DNA of 64,000 nucleotides from JBMYTN01 sp049604415 (GCA_049604415.1 JBMYTN010000015.1:1-64000); one strand, 5' to 3'; shown: positions 27,226-36,454, counted from the stretch's first letter. Numbers and translations: made by a program. Notes: generated from the sequence alone by a model not told the origin.

Positions 27226-28641
27226 TTACCGCTCCAAAACCCAGGTGTCCTTGGTCCCGCCACCCTGGGAGGAATTCACCACCAAGGAGCCTTTTTTCAT
27301 CGCCACCCGGGTTAAGCCGCCCGGGACCACCACATTCTTTTGTCCGGAGAGGACGAAGGGACGCAAATCCACATGCCGCGGGGCCACCCCTTCTTCGACC
27401 AGGGTCGGACAGGTCGACAGCGCCAAAGTCGGCTGGGCAATAAAATTGGCTGGATCGGCGACGACCCGCTCTCGGTAACGGGAGATCTCGTCCTTGGTGG
27501 CCTTGGGGCCGACCAACATGCCATAGCCACCGGAGCCGTGGACTTCCTTCACCACCAACTCGGCCAAATGCTCCAGGACATATTTGCGGTCTTTGTCATT
27601 GTCCAGGTGATAGGTCGGCACATTGTCCAGGACCGCCTTTTCGCCCAGATAAAACTCGATCATTTGCGGGACGTAATCATAGATCGCTTTGTCATCGCCG
27701 ATCCCGGTGCCAATGGCATTGGCCAGGGCCACCTTGCCCGCCTTATAGGACGCAAATAGCCCCGGAACCCCGAGCATGGAATCCCGGCGGAAGGCCTTGG
27801 GATCTAAGAAATCATCATCAATGCGTCGGTAGATCACATCAACCCGTTTCGGGCCCGCAATGGTGCGCATATAGACGAAGCCTTCCTCGACAAACAGGTC
27901 CTGACCCTGGACCAGCTCGACCCCCATTTCATCGGCTAAGAAGGCATGCTCAAAATAGGCGCTGTTATATTGGCCGGGGGTCAACAAAACGACCGTGGGA
28001 TCATCGGCTGCCGCTGGGGCCGCATCCCGAAGCGTGCGGGCCAGTTCATGGGCATAATGGTTCACCGGGGCGACCTTGCAGCGGTCAAACAGATCCGGGA
28101 ACAGCCGCATCATCACATCGCGGTTTTCCAACATGTAAGACACACCCGATGGCGTGCGCAGATTGTCTTCCAGGACCGCATATTGGTTTTCCCCGGTGCA
28201 GACAATGTCGACCCCGGCGATTTGGACATATTTGCCCCCCGGCGGATCAAAATTGACCATCTCCTTCCGGAACTGATCATTGTTTTTGATCAAGGACCGG
28301 GGCACATGGCCCGCTTTGACGATCTCCTGCTTATGGTAAATGTCATGCAGGAACATGTTCAGCGCATCGACCCGCTGGATCACCCCTTTGGAAATAACGT
28401 TCCATTCATCAGGCGAAATGATCCGGGGAATGACATCAAAGGGGATCAGACGCTCACCGCCTTCATTCTGACCATAAACAGCAAAGGTGATGCCAATACG
28501 CCGAAACAGCATATCGGCCTGGGCATGGCGCTTGGAGAGATGGTCGGTGCTGACGGATTTTAACCAATCGGAATATTGGGCGTAAGGCTTTCGGACCTTG
28601 CCATTAAAGGCGTTCATTTCATCGAAAGGGGCGGAGCCCAT
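27226..28641 (-). CDS. Circularly permuted type 2 ATP-grasp protein
   Basis: 471 residues. The segments R-I-G-I-T-F-A-V-Y-G, F-D-V-I-P-R-I-I and G-S-G-G-Y-G-M-L-V-G-P belong to the DUF404/DUF407 circularly permuted ATP-grasp family. ATP-grasp enzymes join a carboxylate to an amine or thiol through an acyl-phosphate; this branch is predicted to make peptide-like products. It is first in the Anbu/alpha-E set. The start at 28641 has AAGGGA about 6 bp before it, better than the internal ATG at 28617. Confidence 0.92.
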   Translation of the reverse strand: MGSAPFDEMNAFNGKVRKPYAQYSDWLKSVSTDHLSKRHAQADMLFRRIGITFAVYGQNEGGERLIPFDVIPRIISPDEWNVISKGVIQRVDALNMFLHDIYHKQEIVKAGHVPRSLIKNNDQFRKEMVNFDPPGGKYVQIAGVDIVCTGENQYAVLEDNLRTPSGVSYMLENRDVMMRLFPDLFDRCKVAPVNHYAHELARTLRDAAPAAADDPTVVLLTPGQYNSAYFEHAFLADEMGVELVQGQDLFVEEGFVYMRTIAGPKRVDVIYRRIDDDFLDPKAFRRDSMLGVPGLFASYKAGKVALANAIGTGIGDDKAIYDYVPQMIEFYLGEKAVLDNVPTYHLDNDKDRKYVLEHLAELVVKEVHGSGGYGMLVGPKATKDEISRYRERVVADPANFIAQPTLALSTCPTLVEEGVAPRHVDLRPFVLSGQKNVVVPGGLTRVAMKKGSLVVNSSQGGGTKDTWVLER

Positions 28642-28896
28642 CTGAGATCCCTTTATATTCGGGTTTACCCTGTCTCTACCGACACGCTAGGTCACTGCCC
28701 GATTCAAAGTCAATTGCTGAATTGCCGGATCAGAAATGACCTGTTTCCCGGCAGTCCTGATGCCCTTGAGGAGGGCTGCAGGGACCCGTTTTCAACCGCC
28801 TAAAGGGCAGACAAGAAAGCCGTTTGTCCCTGGGTGAATTCACGCTAGGTTGTCTTGCTCTTTTATCGGGCAGTTTTTACAACCAGGGGCGGAAGA

Positions 28897-30591
28897 GTGG
28901 TCGCGCGCATCAACACCGTAGCCTTCCAAGGGATCGAGGTCTTGGACATTGAAGTCCAGGTCTCCGTCACCCCTGGCATGCCCAGCTTCACCATTGTCGG
29001 GCTGCCCGATAAGGCTGTGGGGGAAAGCCGGGAGCGAGTCCGTGCCGCTTTGACCGCCATTGGCTTGGCCATGCCGCCGAAACGGATCACGGTCAATTTG
29101 GCCCCCGCCGATGTGGTGAAAGAGGGCAGCCATTTCGATTTGCCCATTGCGGTGGGTCTGTTGATGGCGATGGATCTGCTGCCGGTGGAAGATTTGATCG
29201 ACCATGTGGTTCTGGGGGAATTGGGCTTGGATGGCAGCATCGCGGCGGTCTCCGGGGTTTTGCCCGCCGCCATCGCCGCCAATGCCCTGGAGAGAGCCTT
29301 GATCTGTCCGGGCGCCCAGGGACCAGAGGCGGCCTGGGCGGGCAGCGATGCCATTGTCGCGCCGAAGGATTTGGTCCAGCTGCTCAATCATTTTAAGGGC
29401 AGCCAGGTTTTGCGGGTCCCGCAAGCCAAGGCTCTGCTGCCCCACGGCAGCATGCCCGACCTTGCCGATGTCAAAGGGCAGGAAACCGCCCGTCGGGTTT
29501 TGGAGATTGCCGCAGCGGGCGGGCATAATTTGTTGATGGTCGGACCACCTGGAGCGGGCAAATCCATGCTCGCGGCCCGTTTGCCGAGCCTGTTGCCGCC
29601 TTTGACACCGGAAGAGGCCCTTGAGGTGTCAATGGTCCACAGCCTGTCGGGCCTGCTGCCCGATGGTGGCTTGGTCAGTGCCAGACCGTTTCGCGACCCC
29701 CATCACAGCGCCTCCTCGGCAGCCTTAAGCGGCGGCGGGCACCGCGCCCGCCCCGGCGAGATCAGCTTGGCCCATAATGGGATTCTGTTCCTGGATGAAT
29801 TGCCGGAATTCCAACGCGCGGTGCTGGAATCCTTGCGCCAGCCGCTGGAAACCGGTCGCATCACCATTGCCCGGGCCAATGGCCATGTGTCCTATCCGGC
29901 CCGGGTCCAGCTGGTCGCCGCCATGAACCCGTGTCGCTGTGGCCATCTCGCCGACCCGGCTTTGGCCTGCAGCCGGGCACCGCGCTGTGCCCAGGAATAT
30001 CAGAACAAGCTCTCCGGGCCATTGCTGGATCGGATTGATCTCCATGTGGAGGTTCCGGCGGTGTCCCCCCTGGAGCTGGGCAGCTTAGGGCCAGGGGAAC
30101 CCTCAGCCCCGGTCCGCGAGCGGGTCTGTCAGGCCCGCGCCCTACAAGAGGACCGGGCCCGTCATTTGGATCCGGACCGCAAAACCGGCGAGCAGGTCAA
30201 TGCCCGGGCCGACGGGGCGCTGTTGGACAGGATTGCGACCCCGGACTCCGAGGGTTTGGAACTCCTCACTTTGGCCGCTGAACGGCTGCGGCTGTCGGCG
30301 AGAGGCTATCACCGGGTGCTGCGGGTCGCGCGGACCATTGCTGATCTGGAAGGCAGCGAGGCCGTACGACGATCCCACATCGCGGAAACATTGAACTACC
30401 GTCAGCTGCGCCCAGGCATGACCATGGCCCCGCCACAGCTGGGCTTTGCCGGACAGAACCAACCCGCCCTAAGCGCGCCGCAAACCGCACTTACCGGCCC
30501 GGCGACGAAAAGCTCCCCTTCGTCGGCACAAAGTCCTACAGTGGCGCTTCCGCATAATCCAACCCTCCCCCTATCAAAGACCCGTTCCTGA
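28897..30591 (+). CDS. comM: YifB/ComM-family Mg-chelatase-like AAA+ ATPase
   Basis: About 564 residues from a GTG at 28897, the position that gives the family N-terminus V-V-A-R-I-N-T-V-A-F-Q-G-I-E-V. An N-terminal Lon-like domain comes first, then Walker A G-P-P-G-A-G-K-S-M near 218, the F-L-D-E-L Walker B near 300, and a C-P-C-x2-C-type zinc-like N-P-C-R-C-G-H segment near 350. ComM is a hexameric helicase that extends branches during natural transformation. The C-terminal ~55 residues are a Pro/Ser/Ala-rich tail. The next gene begins 2 bp after its stop. Confidence 0.92.
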   Translation: MVARINTVAFQGIEVLDIEVQVSVTPGMPSFTIVGLPDKAVGESRERVRAALTAIGLAMPPKRITVNLAPADVVKEGSHFDLPIAVGLLMAMDLLPVEDLIDHVVLGELGLDGSIAAVSGVLPAAIAANALERALICPGAQGPEAAWAGSDAIVAPKDLVQLLNHFKGSQVLRVPQAKALLPHGSMPDLADVKGQETARRVLEIAAAGGHNLLMVGPPGAGKSMLAARLPSLLPPLTPEEALEVSMVHSLSGLLPDGGLVSARPFRDPHHSASSAALSGGGHRARPGEISLAHNGILFLDELPEFQRAVLESLRQPLETGRITIARANGHVSYPARVQLVAAMNPCRCGHLADPALACSRAPRCAQEYQNKLSGPLLDRIDLHVEVPAVSPLELGSLGPGEPSAPVRERVCQARALQEDRARHLDPDRKTGEQVNARADGALLDRIATPDSEGLELLTLAAERLRLSARGYHRVLRVARTIADLEGSEAVRRSHIAETLNYRQLRPGMTMAPPQLGFAGQNQPALSAPQTALTGPATKSSPSSAQSPTVALPHNPTLPLSKTRS

Positions 30592-30593
30592 GC

Positions 30594-31355
30594 ATGACCT
30601 GGCAACCCCCAGAAAACTTTGAAGAAAAGCTGAAGCGGCTGTTTGTGCCGCCCGATTTGTATATTCGGCGGTTGTCTCGGCGCGAGATGCGCAAAGGCGA
30701 ACGGGAATACCCTTTGGTGCCGTTTTTGGTCCGCCGGGATCGGATTGCCTTGGATGTCGGGGCCAATAAGGGGGTTTATGCGGCCTTGTTGGCAGAGCAT
30801 TGCCTCGGGGTTCATGCCTTCGAGCCGAACCCGAAGCTGTTTGGCATTTTGTCGCGCTGGGCAAAACCGCCCAAAGTAATCGCCCATCAGATCGCCCTGT
30901 CAGACCAAACCGGAACCGCCGAGCTGATGGTGCCGAAATCTGCCCATGGCTATTCCAATCAAGGCGCTTCCTTAAGCAAAGCTAAGCTCGACGGCCAGGA
31001 GTATGGCGGTGTATCGGTCGAAACCAAGCGGCTAGACGACCTGGACCTGCCCCCCATTGGCTTCATGAAGATCGATGTCGAAGGCTTTGAATGCCAAATG
31101 CTCCGGGGCGCGGCGGAGACCTTGCGTCGGGATCGGCCCACATTGTTGGTCGAGGTTGAAGAGCGGCACAATAAACGCCGCCTTGAAGACAGCTTGGGAG
31201 AGATCGCGGCCTATGGCTATGACTGCTTTGCCTTGATCAATGGCGCTTTGACCGCTTTGGCCAATGTGGATCTGGACATCAGCCACCGCAAAGCTGGCGG
31301 TGACCGGGAATATGTGAATAATTTTATATTTATCGCCAAGGACATGGCATCCTAA
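30594..31355 (+). CDS. FkbM-family methyltransferase
   Basis: 253 residues. The SAM-binding motif L-D-V-G-A-N-K-G-V-Y-A near 51-61 and the F-M-K-I-D-V-E-G-F-E segment near 155-164 are FkbM family signatures. These enzymes O-methylate sugars, polyketides or lipids; the substrate here is unknown. The ATG lies 2 bp after the comM stop, so it is almost certainly translated from the same transcript, although nothing links its function to comM. No signal peptide or membrane segment. Confidence 0.88.
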   Translation: MTWQPPENFEEKLKRLFVPPDLYIRRLSRREMRKGEREYPLVPFLVRRDRIALDVGANKGVYAALLAEHCLGVHAFEPNPKLFGILSRWAKPPKVIAHQIALSDQTGTAELMVPKSAHGYSNQGASLSKAKLDGQEYGGVSVETKRLDDLDLPPIGFMKIDVEGFECQMLRGAAETLRRDRPTLLVEVEERHNKRRLEDSLGEIAAYGYDCFALINGALTALANVDLDISHRKAGGDREYVNNFIFIAKDMAS

Positions 31356-31537
31356 GGTCAGGTATTAAATTAGCTGGCCAAAGCAACAGAGGCACTGGGC
31401 GCGGTTGGCCCCATGTCCCATGCTCTTTAGCGGACCCCGACTGAGTTTTTGCCTGGGCGTTTGATGCCTTCGGCCGTCCAATCACCGGCAACTCTCTAAC
31501 GCCAGGTGTGTGGTTCTTGCATTGGAGATGAGATCCC

Positions 31538-32311
31538 ATGGCGCGGTTTCGCTCCACCGCCAAACCCAAGCCTCCCCCGAAAGTCCATAAGGACGGTGCG
31601 GTCGCCCGTCAGACATCAGGCTTCCGGAAGGGTCTGGCCCTCTGCGCCTGTGTCATAGGGTTGAGTTTGGGCATTGATGTCGGTAGGGGCCAAGACGCTC
31701 AAGCCGAGGTTATCGTCCAGGAATTCTCGCCTGGAGCCAGCCAAGGTCCATCATTCTCAAATACGCAGGATCTACCCCTCAAGAGCCACCAAATCCAGCT
31801 CAGCCAAGGACCGCAACAGGCCCAATGTGCCAGAACCCAGCAGGGCATTGCCTTGGCCCTGCCACCGGGTTGGGCTCTTTTGCACCGCGAACGGGGCCAT
31901 GGCCTGCATCGGGAGAGCTGGGTGCCCCAACCCCAGAAGACCGGAGCCTGGACCGATATGGTGGTGGCGCAAAGCTCACGAAACGCACCCCCCAGCGTCA
32001 AAGAACTGCATCAGGCCATGGCGGAAGATCACCAACGCCAATGCACCCAATCCAATGCCGGGCAGGCCCAAATCAATGAAGCCGATGGATCGACCCAAGG
32101 GTTTTGGATCATCAGCTGCGGTGCGCTGCAATCGGCACCGGGTGGTCAGGTGACGATGGTGTTCTACCAAACCGATGGCCAACGCGGTGACCTCATCCAG
32201 CGGATTTGGCGCACAGACCGCTTTGGCCCGGAAGGCCCCCCCATACCAGGCCCACAGCAGCAAGAAGCTGTTGAAATCTTGAAGTTTTCTAAGGCCTGTG
32301 GGCTCCCCTAA
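31538..32311 (+). CDS. Exported protein of unknown function
   Basis: 257 residues, no family recognised. A basic N-terminal stretch of ~30 residues leads into a hydrophobic core (about 33-48) and a likely signal-peptidase site after D-A-Q-A near 56. The mature part is Gln-rich and contains four cysteines (about 97, 173, 193, 254) that could form disulfides in the periplasm, and a W-A-L-L-H-R-E-R-G-H segment. A GGAGA ribosome site precedes the ATG. Codon use is less GC-biased than in its neighbours, and an AT-rich gene-free tract follows. Confidence 0.65.
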   Translation: MARFRSTAKPKPPPKVHKDGAVARQTSGFRKGLALCACVIGLSLGIDVGRGQDAQAEVIVQEFSPGASQGPSFSNTQDLPLKSHQIQLSQGPQQAQCARTQQGIALALPPGWALLHRERGHGLHRESWVPQPQKTGAWTDMVVAQSSRNAPPSVKELHQAMAEDHQRQCTQSNAGQAQINEADGSTQGFWIISCGALQSAPGGQVTMVFYQTDGQRGDLIQRIWRTDRFGPEGPPIPGPQQQEAVEILKFSKACGLP

Positions 32312-32315
32312 GGAT

Positions 32316-32344
32316 TACCGCGTTAAGAATTGTTATGGTATAAT
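32316..32344 (+). promoter_or_regulatory. Candidate promoter firing into the AT-rich tract
   Basis: A perfect TATAAT at 32339-32344, preceded by TTACCG with an 18-bp spacer. It points into the 32.35-32.88 kb tract, which has no convincing gene; a transcript here would pass through the palindromes at 32410, 32633 and 32685. Confidence 0.35.
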
Positions 32345-32409
32345 TACACTATAAACGAGAAACTTATGAACTGTTGAGAAGCTGTTGGGATTAAAGCGTT
32401 TTGGCTGCA

Positions 32410-32702
32410 AACACATATGTAGGTGCAGGCTATTTTGCCAAAAAAACCCCGCCAACGGTCTTCGATGATGAAAATTTGGAACGATGTCGAGACAGTTTGG
32501 CCCAACAGATTAAAAAACCGTTTCAGAATCCGAGAGATCTGAGACTTTTGTCGGTATCAAGTGGCCGCAAAACCGGTGATTCTCCAGCATTTTCTAGGCA
32601 GAAACTCTTATAAGAAACTGATAACATACAATAACTACATATGTAGTTGCAGAGCCCGCCAGAGCGGCGGGAAGGACTCCACTTCAACTACATATGTAGT
32701 TG
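32410..32702. repeat. Repeated CAACTACATATGTAGTTG palindromes in an AT-rich gap
   Basis: Two near-identical sites: AACTACATATGTAGTT at 32633-32648 and CAACTACATATGTAGTTG at 32685-32702, both perfect palindromes and both followed by GCAG or CAG. A degenerate third, ACACATATGTAGGTGCAGG, is at 32411-32429. A GC hairpin CCCGCC/GGCGGG sits between the two good sites. The 32312-32880 gap is AT-rich and has no gene I accept; a 70-codon TTG frame at 32401-32613 is possible but unsupported. The sites look like dimer-binding operators or remnants of a mobile segment. Confidence 0.7.
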
Positions 32703-32880
32703 CAGGCGCTGCTTGGCGACAAAAAGCCTAGAGGCCCGGCGGCCAAAGGTCAGACGGATTCAGTATCGTGGCTGGAGCTATCATCCCTACCACTGATGGG
32801 CCAAGAAGCCCTAAAAATGTGCCAAAAACCAACCCCTTGGCACCCCTGGTTCAGACCAGATCTGGCTTTGGTTGATCCCG

Positions 32881-33240
32881 CTATCGGGCCAACATCGGCC
32901 CCAATCGCTTGCCACCAAAAATATGGACATGCAGGTGTGGAACCTCTTGGCCCCCATTTTCGCCAATATTGGCCAGAATGCGGTAGCCTTCTCCGGCCAG
33001 TTCCAACTGACGAGCCACTTGACCAACGGCTCGGAAAAAGCCCGTGATTTCAGCCTCTGAGGCCGAAGCCGTAAAATCATCCATCGAGACATAAGCCCCT
33101 TTTGGGATCACCAAAACATGGATGGGAGCCTGGGGATTGATGTCGTGGAAGGCCAAGACCTGATCATCTTCATAGACTTTGTTGCAAGGCAGCTCTCCCC
33201 GCAGGATCCGCGCAAACACATTTTGATCATCATAGGCCAT
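32881..33240 (-). CDS. HIT-family (histidine triad) nucleotide-binding protein
   Basis: 119 residues, typical for HinT. The catalytic H-L-H-V-H-I-F triad is near residues 103-109 and the P-x-A-P-I-H-V-L-V-I-P strand is near 37-46. HinT-like enzymes hydrolyse nucleoside phosphoramidates such as AMP-lysine. It is downstream of hisE on the same strand, an arrangement common in alphaproteobacteria, though here separated from hisE by 287 bp containing repeat elements. Confidence 0.94.
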   Translation of the reverse strand: MAYDDQNVFARILRGELPCNKVYEDDQVLAFHDINPQAPIHVLVIPKGAYVSMDDFTASASEAEITGFFRAVGQVARQLELAGEGYRILANIGENGGQEVPHLHVHIFGGKRLGPMLAR

Positions 33241-33389
33241 TCCACCGCTCCTGTTCTGCGCGCTGCATCCAATCAGACCGAACAGATAGTGTTTCTGTCT
33301 GGCAAAAAAAGCCCAAAGACCAAGGATTTAAAGCATATTTGAGAGGGTAAAGCGGCGTCCCGCTCACCCAAAACCGGGTTTCCGGCTGA

Positions 33390-33496
33390 GCGCATTTTCG
33401 AAACGCCGAACCGGGTCCCACTTCGGCTGAAAATAGATCTTTGGATGGGCGCATTTTCGAAACGCCGAACCGGTTCCCACTTCGGCTGAAAATGCT
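33390..33496 (-). repeat. Palindromic intergenic repeat, copies 3 and 4 in tandem
   Basis: Two head-to-tail half-elements: GCGCATTTTCGAAACGCCGAACCGG ... CACTTCGGCTGAAAAT at 33390-33435 and the same at 33449-33496, both with the core found around glnD. They lie in the hisE/HIT gap. A fragment with the reduced core (ACCGGGTTTCCGGCTGAG) sits just before them at 33373-33390. These copies lack the second palindrome of copies 1 and 2. Confidence 0.85.
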
Positions 33497-33527
33497 TGTG
33501 ACCCCGTTACGAAGTCACCCCCAACCC

Positions 33528-33869
33528 TTAGTTTTGTGACCGTGACGCTTTTTCAACGATCCCGGAAATCCCAAACCGACCCGCCAGTTCCTGCCAGACC
33601 GCCTCCGGAGCCAAGCCCGCATCAGCCCACAAAACCAACAGGTGATACAAAAGATCAGCACTCTCCGCCGTCAAAGCGTCTGGCCCTTCCGACAAGGCCG
33701 CCACAGCACATTCGAAGCTTTCCTCGCCCATTTTCTGCACGATCTTGCCTCGGCCCCGGTCAAACAGCTTGGCCGTATAAGACGTCGCAGGATCGGCACC
33801 CTTGCGGCTTTCGATCACGGCAAAAAGCTGGTCCAGAACCTCGGCGCTGGGCCGGTTTGGCGATGTCAT
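33528..33869 (-). CDS. hisE: Phosphoribosyl-ATP pyrophosphatase
   Basis: 113 residues. The all-alpha NTP pyrophosphatase motif is present: K-x2-E-E-S-F-E near 45-51 and the A-D-L-L-Y-H-L-L-V-L-W segment. It removes pyrophosphate from PR-ATP in step 2 of histidine synthesis. Its start overlaps the hisF stop by 4 bp, so translation is coupled in the order hisA-hisF-hisE. Confidence 0.95.
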   Translation of the reverse strand: MTSPNRPSAEVLDQLFAVIESRKGADPATSYTAKLFDRGRGKIVQKMGEESFECAVAALSEGPDALTAESADLLYHLLVLWADAGLAPEAVWQELAGRFGISGIVEKASRSQN

Positions 33870-34645
33870 GGCTGATCCCCGCCAGTTTGCAGACGCACTG
33901 GGATGCCCGCAGCGGCCATATGAGCCTTGGCTTCGGCGATAGAATACTCACCGAAATGAAAAATCGAGGCCGCCAGCACAGCTGTTGCCCCGCCTTCACG
34001 GATGCCATCAACCAAGTGATCCAGGGTGCCGACCCCACCAGACGCAATCACCGGAATGGTTAAGGCGTCGGACACGGCCCGGGTCAGGGGCAGATCGAAC
34101 CCGGCCCGCGTGCCATCGCGGTCCATGGAGGTCAGCAAGATCTCCCCGGCCCCCAAGGCTTGCATGCGCTTTACCCACTCAATGGCATCAATTCCAGTGG
34201 CGTTGCGTCCGCCATGGGTGAAGATTTCAAACTTGTCCGGACCAACGGATTTGGCATCCACGGCGACGACAATGCACTGATTGCCGAATTTTTCTGCGGC
34301 TTCCTGAACAAATTCGGGGCGATGGACCGCCGCCGTATTGATCGAAACCTTGTCGGCCCCGGCCAACAGCAGTTTGCGGATATCCTCCACCGTGCGCACA
34401 CCACCGCCCACCGTCAGCGGCATAAAACATTCCTCGGCAGTGCGGCGCACCACATCATACAGGGTATCCCGGGCCTCATGGCTGGCGGTGATGTCGAGAA
34501 AACAGAGCTCATCGGCGCCAGCCTTGTCATAGAGCCGGGCCTGTTCAACCGGATCGCCCGCATCCCGAAGGCCAACAAAGTTCACCCCCTTCACGACCCG
34601 GCCATCTTTGACGTCCAGGCAAGGGATCACCCGCATTTTTAGCAT
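33866..34645 (-). CDS. hisF: Imidazole glycerol phosphate synthase, cyclase subunit
   Basis: 259 residues, TIM barrel. The expected motifs are present: R-V-I-P-C-L-D-V-K-D-G-R-V-V-K-G at the start (catalytic Asp near 11) and D-x-D-G-T-R with the second catalytic Asp near 135. HisF forms a complex with HisH, using its ammonia to make IGP and AICAR. The start overlaps the end of hisA by 7 bp. Confidence 0.97.
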   Translation of the reverse strand: MLKMRVIPCLDVKDGRVVKGVNFVGLRDAGDPVEQARLYDKAGADELCFLDITASHEARDTLYDVVRRTAEECFMPLTVGGGVRTVEDIRKLLLAGADKVSINTAAVHRPEFVQEAAEKFGNQCIVVAVDAKSVGPDKFEIFTHGGRNATGIDAIEWVKRMQALGAGEILLTSMDRDGTRAGFDLPLTRAVSDALTIPVIASGGVGTLDHLVDGIREGGATAVLAASIFHFGEYSIAEAKAHMAAAGIPVRLQTGGDQP

Positions 34646-35385
34646 GGGTCAGGCTCCCGTTTTGACATCGTCAGGGTCAGCGCCTCCGCCAGATTGATCC
34701 GGCCATCATACAAGGCCCGACCCGATATGGCCCCGGCGATCCGCCCCTTGCCAATGGTCATTAAGCGTTCGAGGTCCTCAAGGCTGGACACGCCACCCGA
34801 TGCAATGACCGGCGTGTCCAAGCGATCGGCCAGCTCTGCGGTGGCTTCCGCATTGGGACCGGACAAAACCCCGTCGCGATCAATATCGGTGTGGATGATG
34901 GCAGCCGCGCCTGCATCTTCGAACCGCAAGGCCAAATCCATCGCGGTGATGTCAGAGGTTTCGGCCCAGCCTTCAACCGCAACCATGCCGCCACGCGCAT
35001 CAATCCCGACCGCCACGCGCCCGGGAAACTCCCGGCAGGCCGCCCGAACCAAATCAGGGTCTTTGACCGCAATGGTGCCCAAAATAATCCGGGCCACACC
35101 AGCCTCAAGCCATTGGCCCACCCGCTCCAATGTCCTGATCCCGCCACCCAGCTGGATCGGGATATCCGTTGCCGCAACGATGGCCTCAACCGCCTGGGCA
35201 TTAACCGGTGTTCCGGCGAAAGCGCCATCCAAATCGACCACATGGACCCAAGACGCGCCAAGCCCCTGAAACTGCTTGGCTTGATCCGCTGGATCATCAT
35301 TGAACACGGTGGCCCGGGACATATCGCCTTTCTCAAGGCGGACACAGCGCCCCCCCTTCAGGTCAATGGCTGGATAAAGGATCAT
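34639..35385 (-). CDS. hisA: ProFAR isomerase
   Basis: 248 residues, TIM barrel homologous to HisF. The opening I-L-Y-P-A-I-D-L-K-G-G-R-C-V-R-L carries the catalytic Asp near 8, and T-D-I-D-R-D-G-V-L carries the second near 132. It isomerises ProFAR to PRFAR, step 4 of the histidine pathway. hisH lies 174 bp upstream; that gap holds no gene I accept. Confidence 0.97.
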   Translation of the reverse strand: MILYPAIDLKGGRCVRLEKGDMSRATVFNDDPADQAKQFQGLGASWVHVVDLDGAFAGTPVNAQAVEAIVAATDIPIQLGGGIRTLERVGQWLEAGVARIILGTIAVKDPDLVRAACREFPGRVAVGIDARGGMVAVEGWAETSDITAMDLALRFEDAGAAAIIHTDIDRDGVLSGPNAEATAELADRLDTPVIASGGVSSLEDLERLMTIGKGRIAGAISGRALYDGRINLAEALTLTMSKREPDPC

Positions 35386-35559
35386 AAGCTCTCTCAGATC
35401 TAAGTCATTTCATGCGGTTGAGACGAGATGAGTCATCGATACCGCTCTTTTAGGAACAACGTCTTTGAACAGGGCGCTCCGAAACAGGGAGCTGGGGACA
35501 GACTGTCTCTGCGCTTCAATACATCCCCCCAAACACACAAGAACCTCCCGCCGTCTGGC

Positions 35560-36204
35560 TCAAGGAGCCCAAGTCAAAAACCGGGCAATTAGCCCCAATC
35601 CGGTCGCCTGGCTCTTTTCCGGGTGAAACTGGGTGCCGATCATATTGTCTCGACCGATGATCGCGCTGATCGCGTCGCCATAGGAGACCCGAGCCAGACG
35701 GTGGGCCGGGTGCACACAGCGAAACGCGTAGGAATGGACGAAATAGGCGTGATCGCCCGCCCCTATGCCCGAAAGGACCGGGTGACTTTGCTGTTCAACT
35801 TCGAGGGCATTCCAGCCCATATGCGGAATTTTCAGGCTGCGATCTTCGGGCTTCATTGCCGAGACCTCGCCTTCAATCCAGCCCAGACCTTCGTGAATGC
35901 CATGTTCCAAGCCCCGCTCGGCCATCAACTGCATGCCGACACAAATCCCTAAAAAGGGACGGCCAGCACCCAAAACGACCTCGCGCAAAGTCTCGACCAT
36001 GCCAGGGACCGCATCCAATCCCCGTCGGCAATCCCCAAAGGCTCCCACGCCGGGCAACACAATGCGATCGGCCTTGCGCACCATATCCGCATCGGCGGTC
36101 ACCAAAATCTCCGTTGATGCCCCGCTTTGTCGGGCCGCGCGCTCAAAAGCTTTCGCCGCGCTGCGCAAATTGCCCGATCCATAATCAATGATCGCCACTG
36201 TCAT
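35560..36204 (-). CDS. hisH: Imidazole glycerol phosphate synthase, glutamine amidotransferase subunit
   Basis: About 214 residues from the ATG at 36204; the frame opens at 36288, but the family core begins M-T-V-A-I-I-D-Y-G-S-G-N-L-R-S. The class I glutaminase triad is visible: Cys in F-L-G-I-C-V-G-M-Q near 86 and F-H-P-E-K near 195. It supplies ammonia to HisF. hisB lies 250 bp upstream, a gap with no accepted gene. Confidence 0.96.
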   Translation of the reverse strand: MTVAIIDYGSGNLRSAAKAFERAARQSGASTEILVTADADMVRKADRIVLPGVGAFGDCRRGLDAVPGMVETLREVVLGAGRPFLGICVGMQLMAERGLEHGIHEGLGWIEGEVSAMKPEDRSLKIPHMGWNALEVEQQSHPVLSGIGAGDHAYFVHSYAFRCVHPAHRLARVSYGDAISAIIGRDNMIGTQFHPEKSQATGLGLIARFLTWAP

Positions 36205-36454
36205 GCCACTTAAACCCCATTGGGCGGCCGGACTCAGAGAGGCCACCACATCATCGGTTTCTGTATCGCTCCATGGCCGATCCAGCAACCCTTGCCCACC
36301 CCAAACCGCAGAAAAGACCTAGGCCCTGAATCCGAACCACCGGACCACACCAAAACAACCTGACCCGATCAAAGAGCGGGTATCCAAACCGCCATTGCGC
36401 TCCCAGAGGCCGAAATTCAGACGATCTCTTCAAGGCAAGGCACCAATCCTCCGC

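Noticed and set aside
32401..32613. 70-codon TTG frame in the AT-rich tract
   Set aside because: Weak start, no ribosome site, starts inside a degenerate palindrome, no recognisable family.
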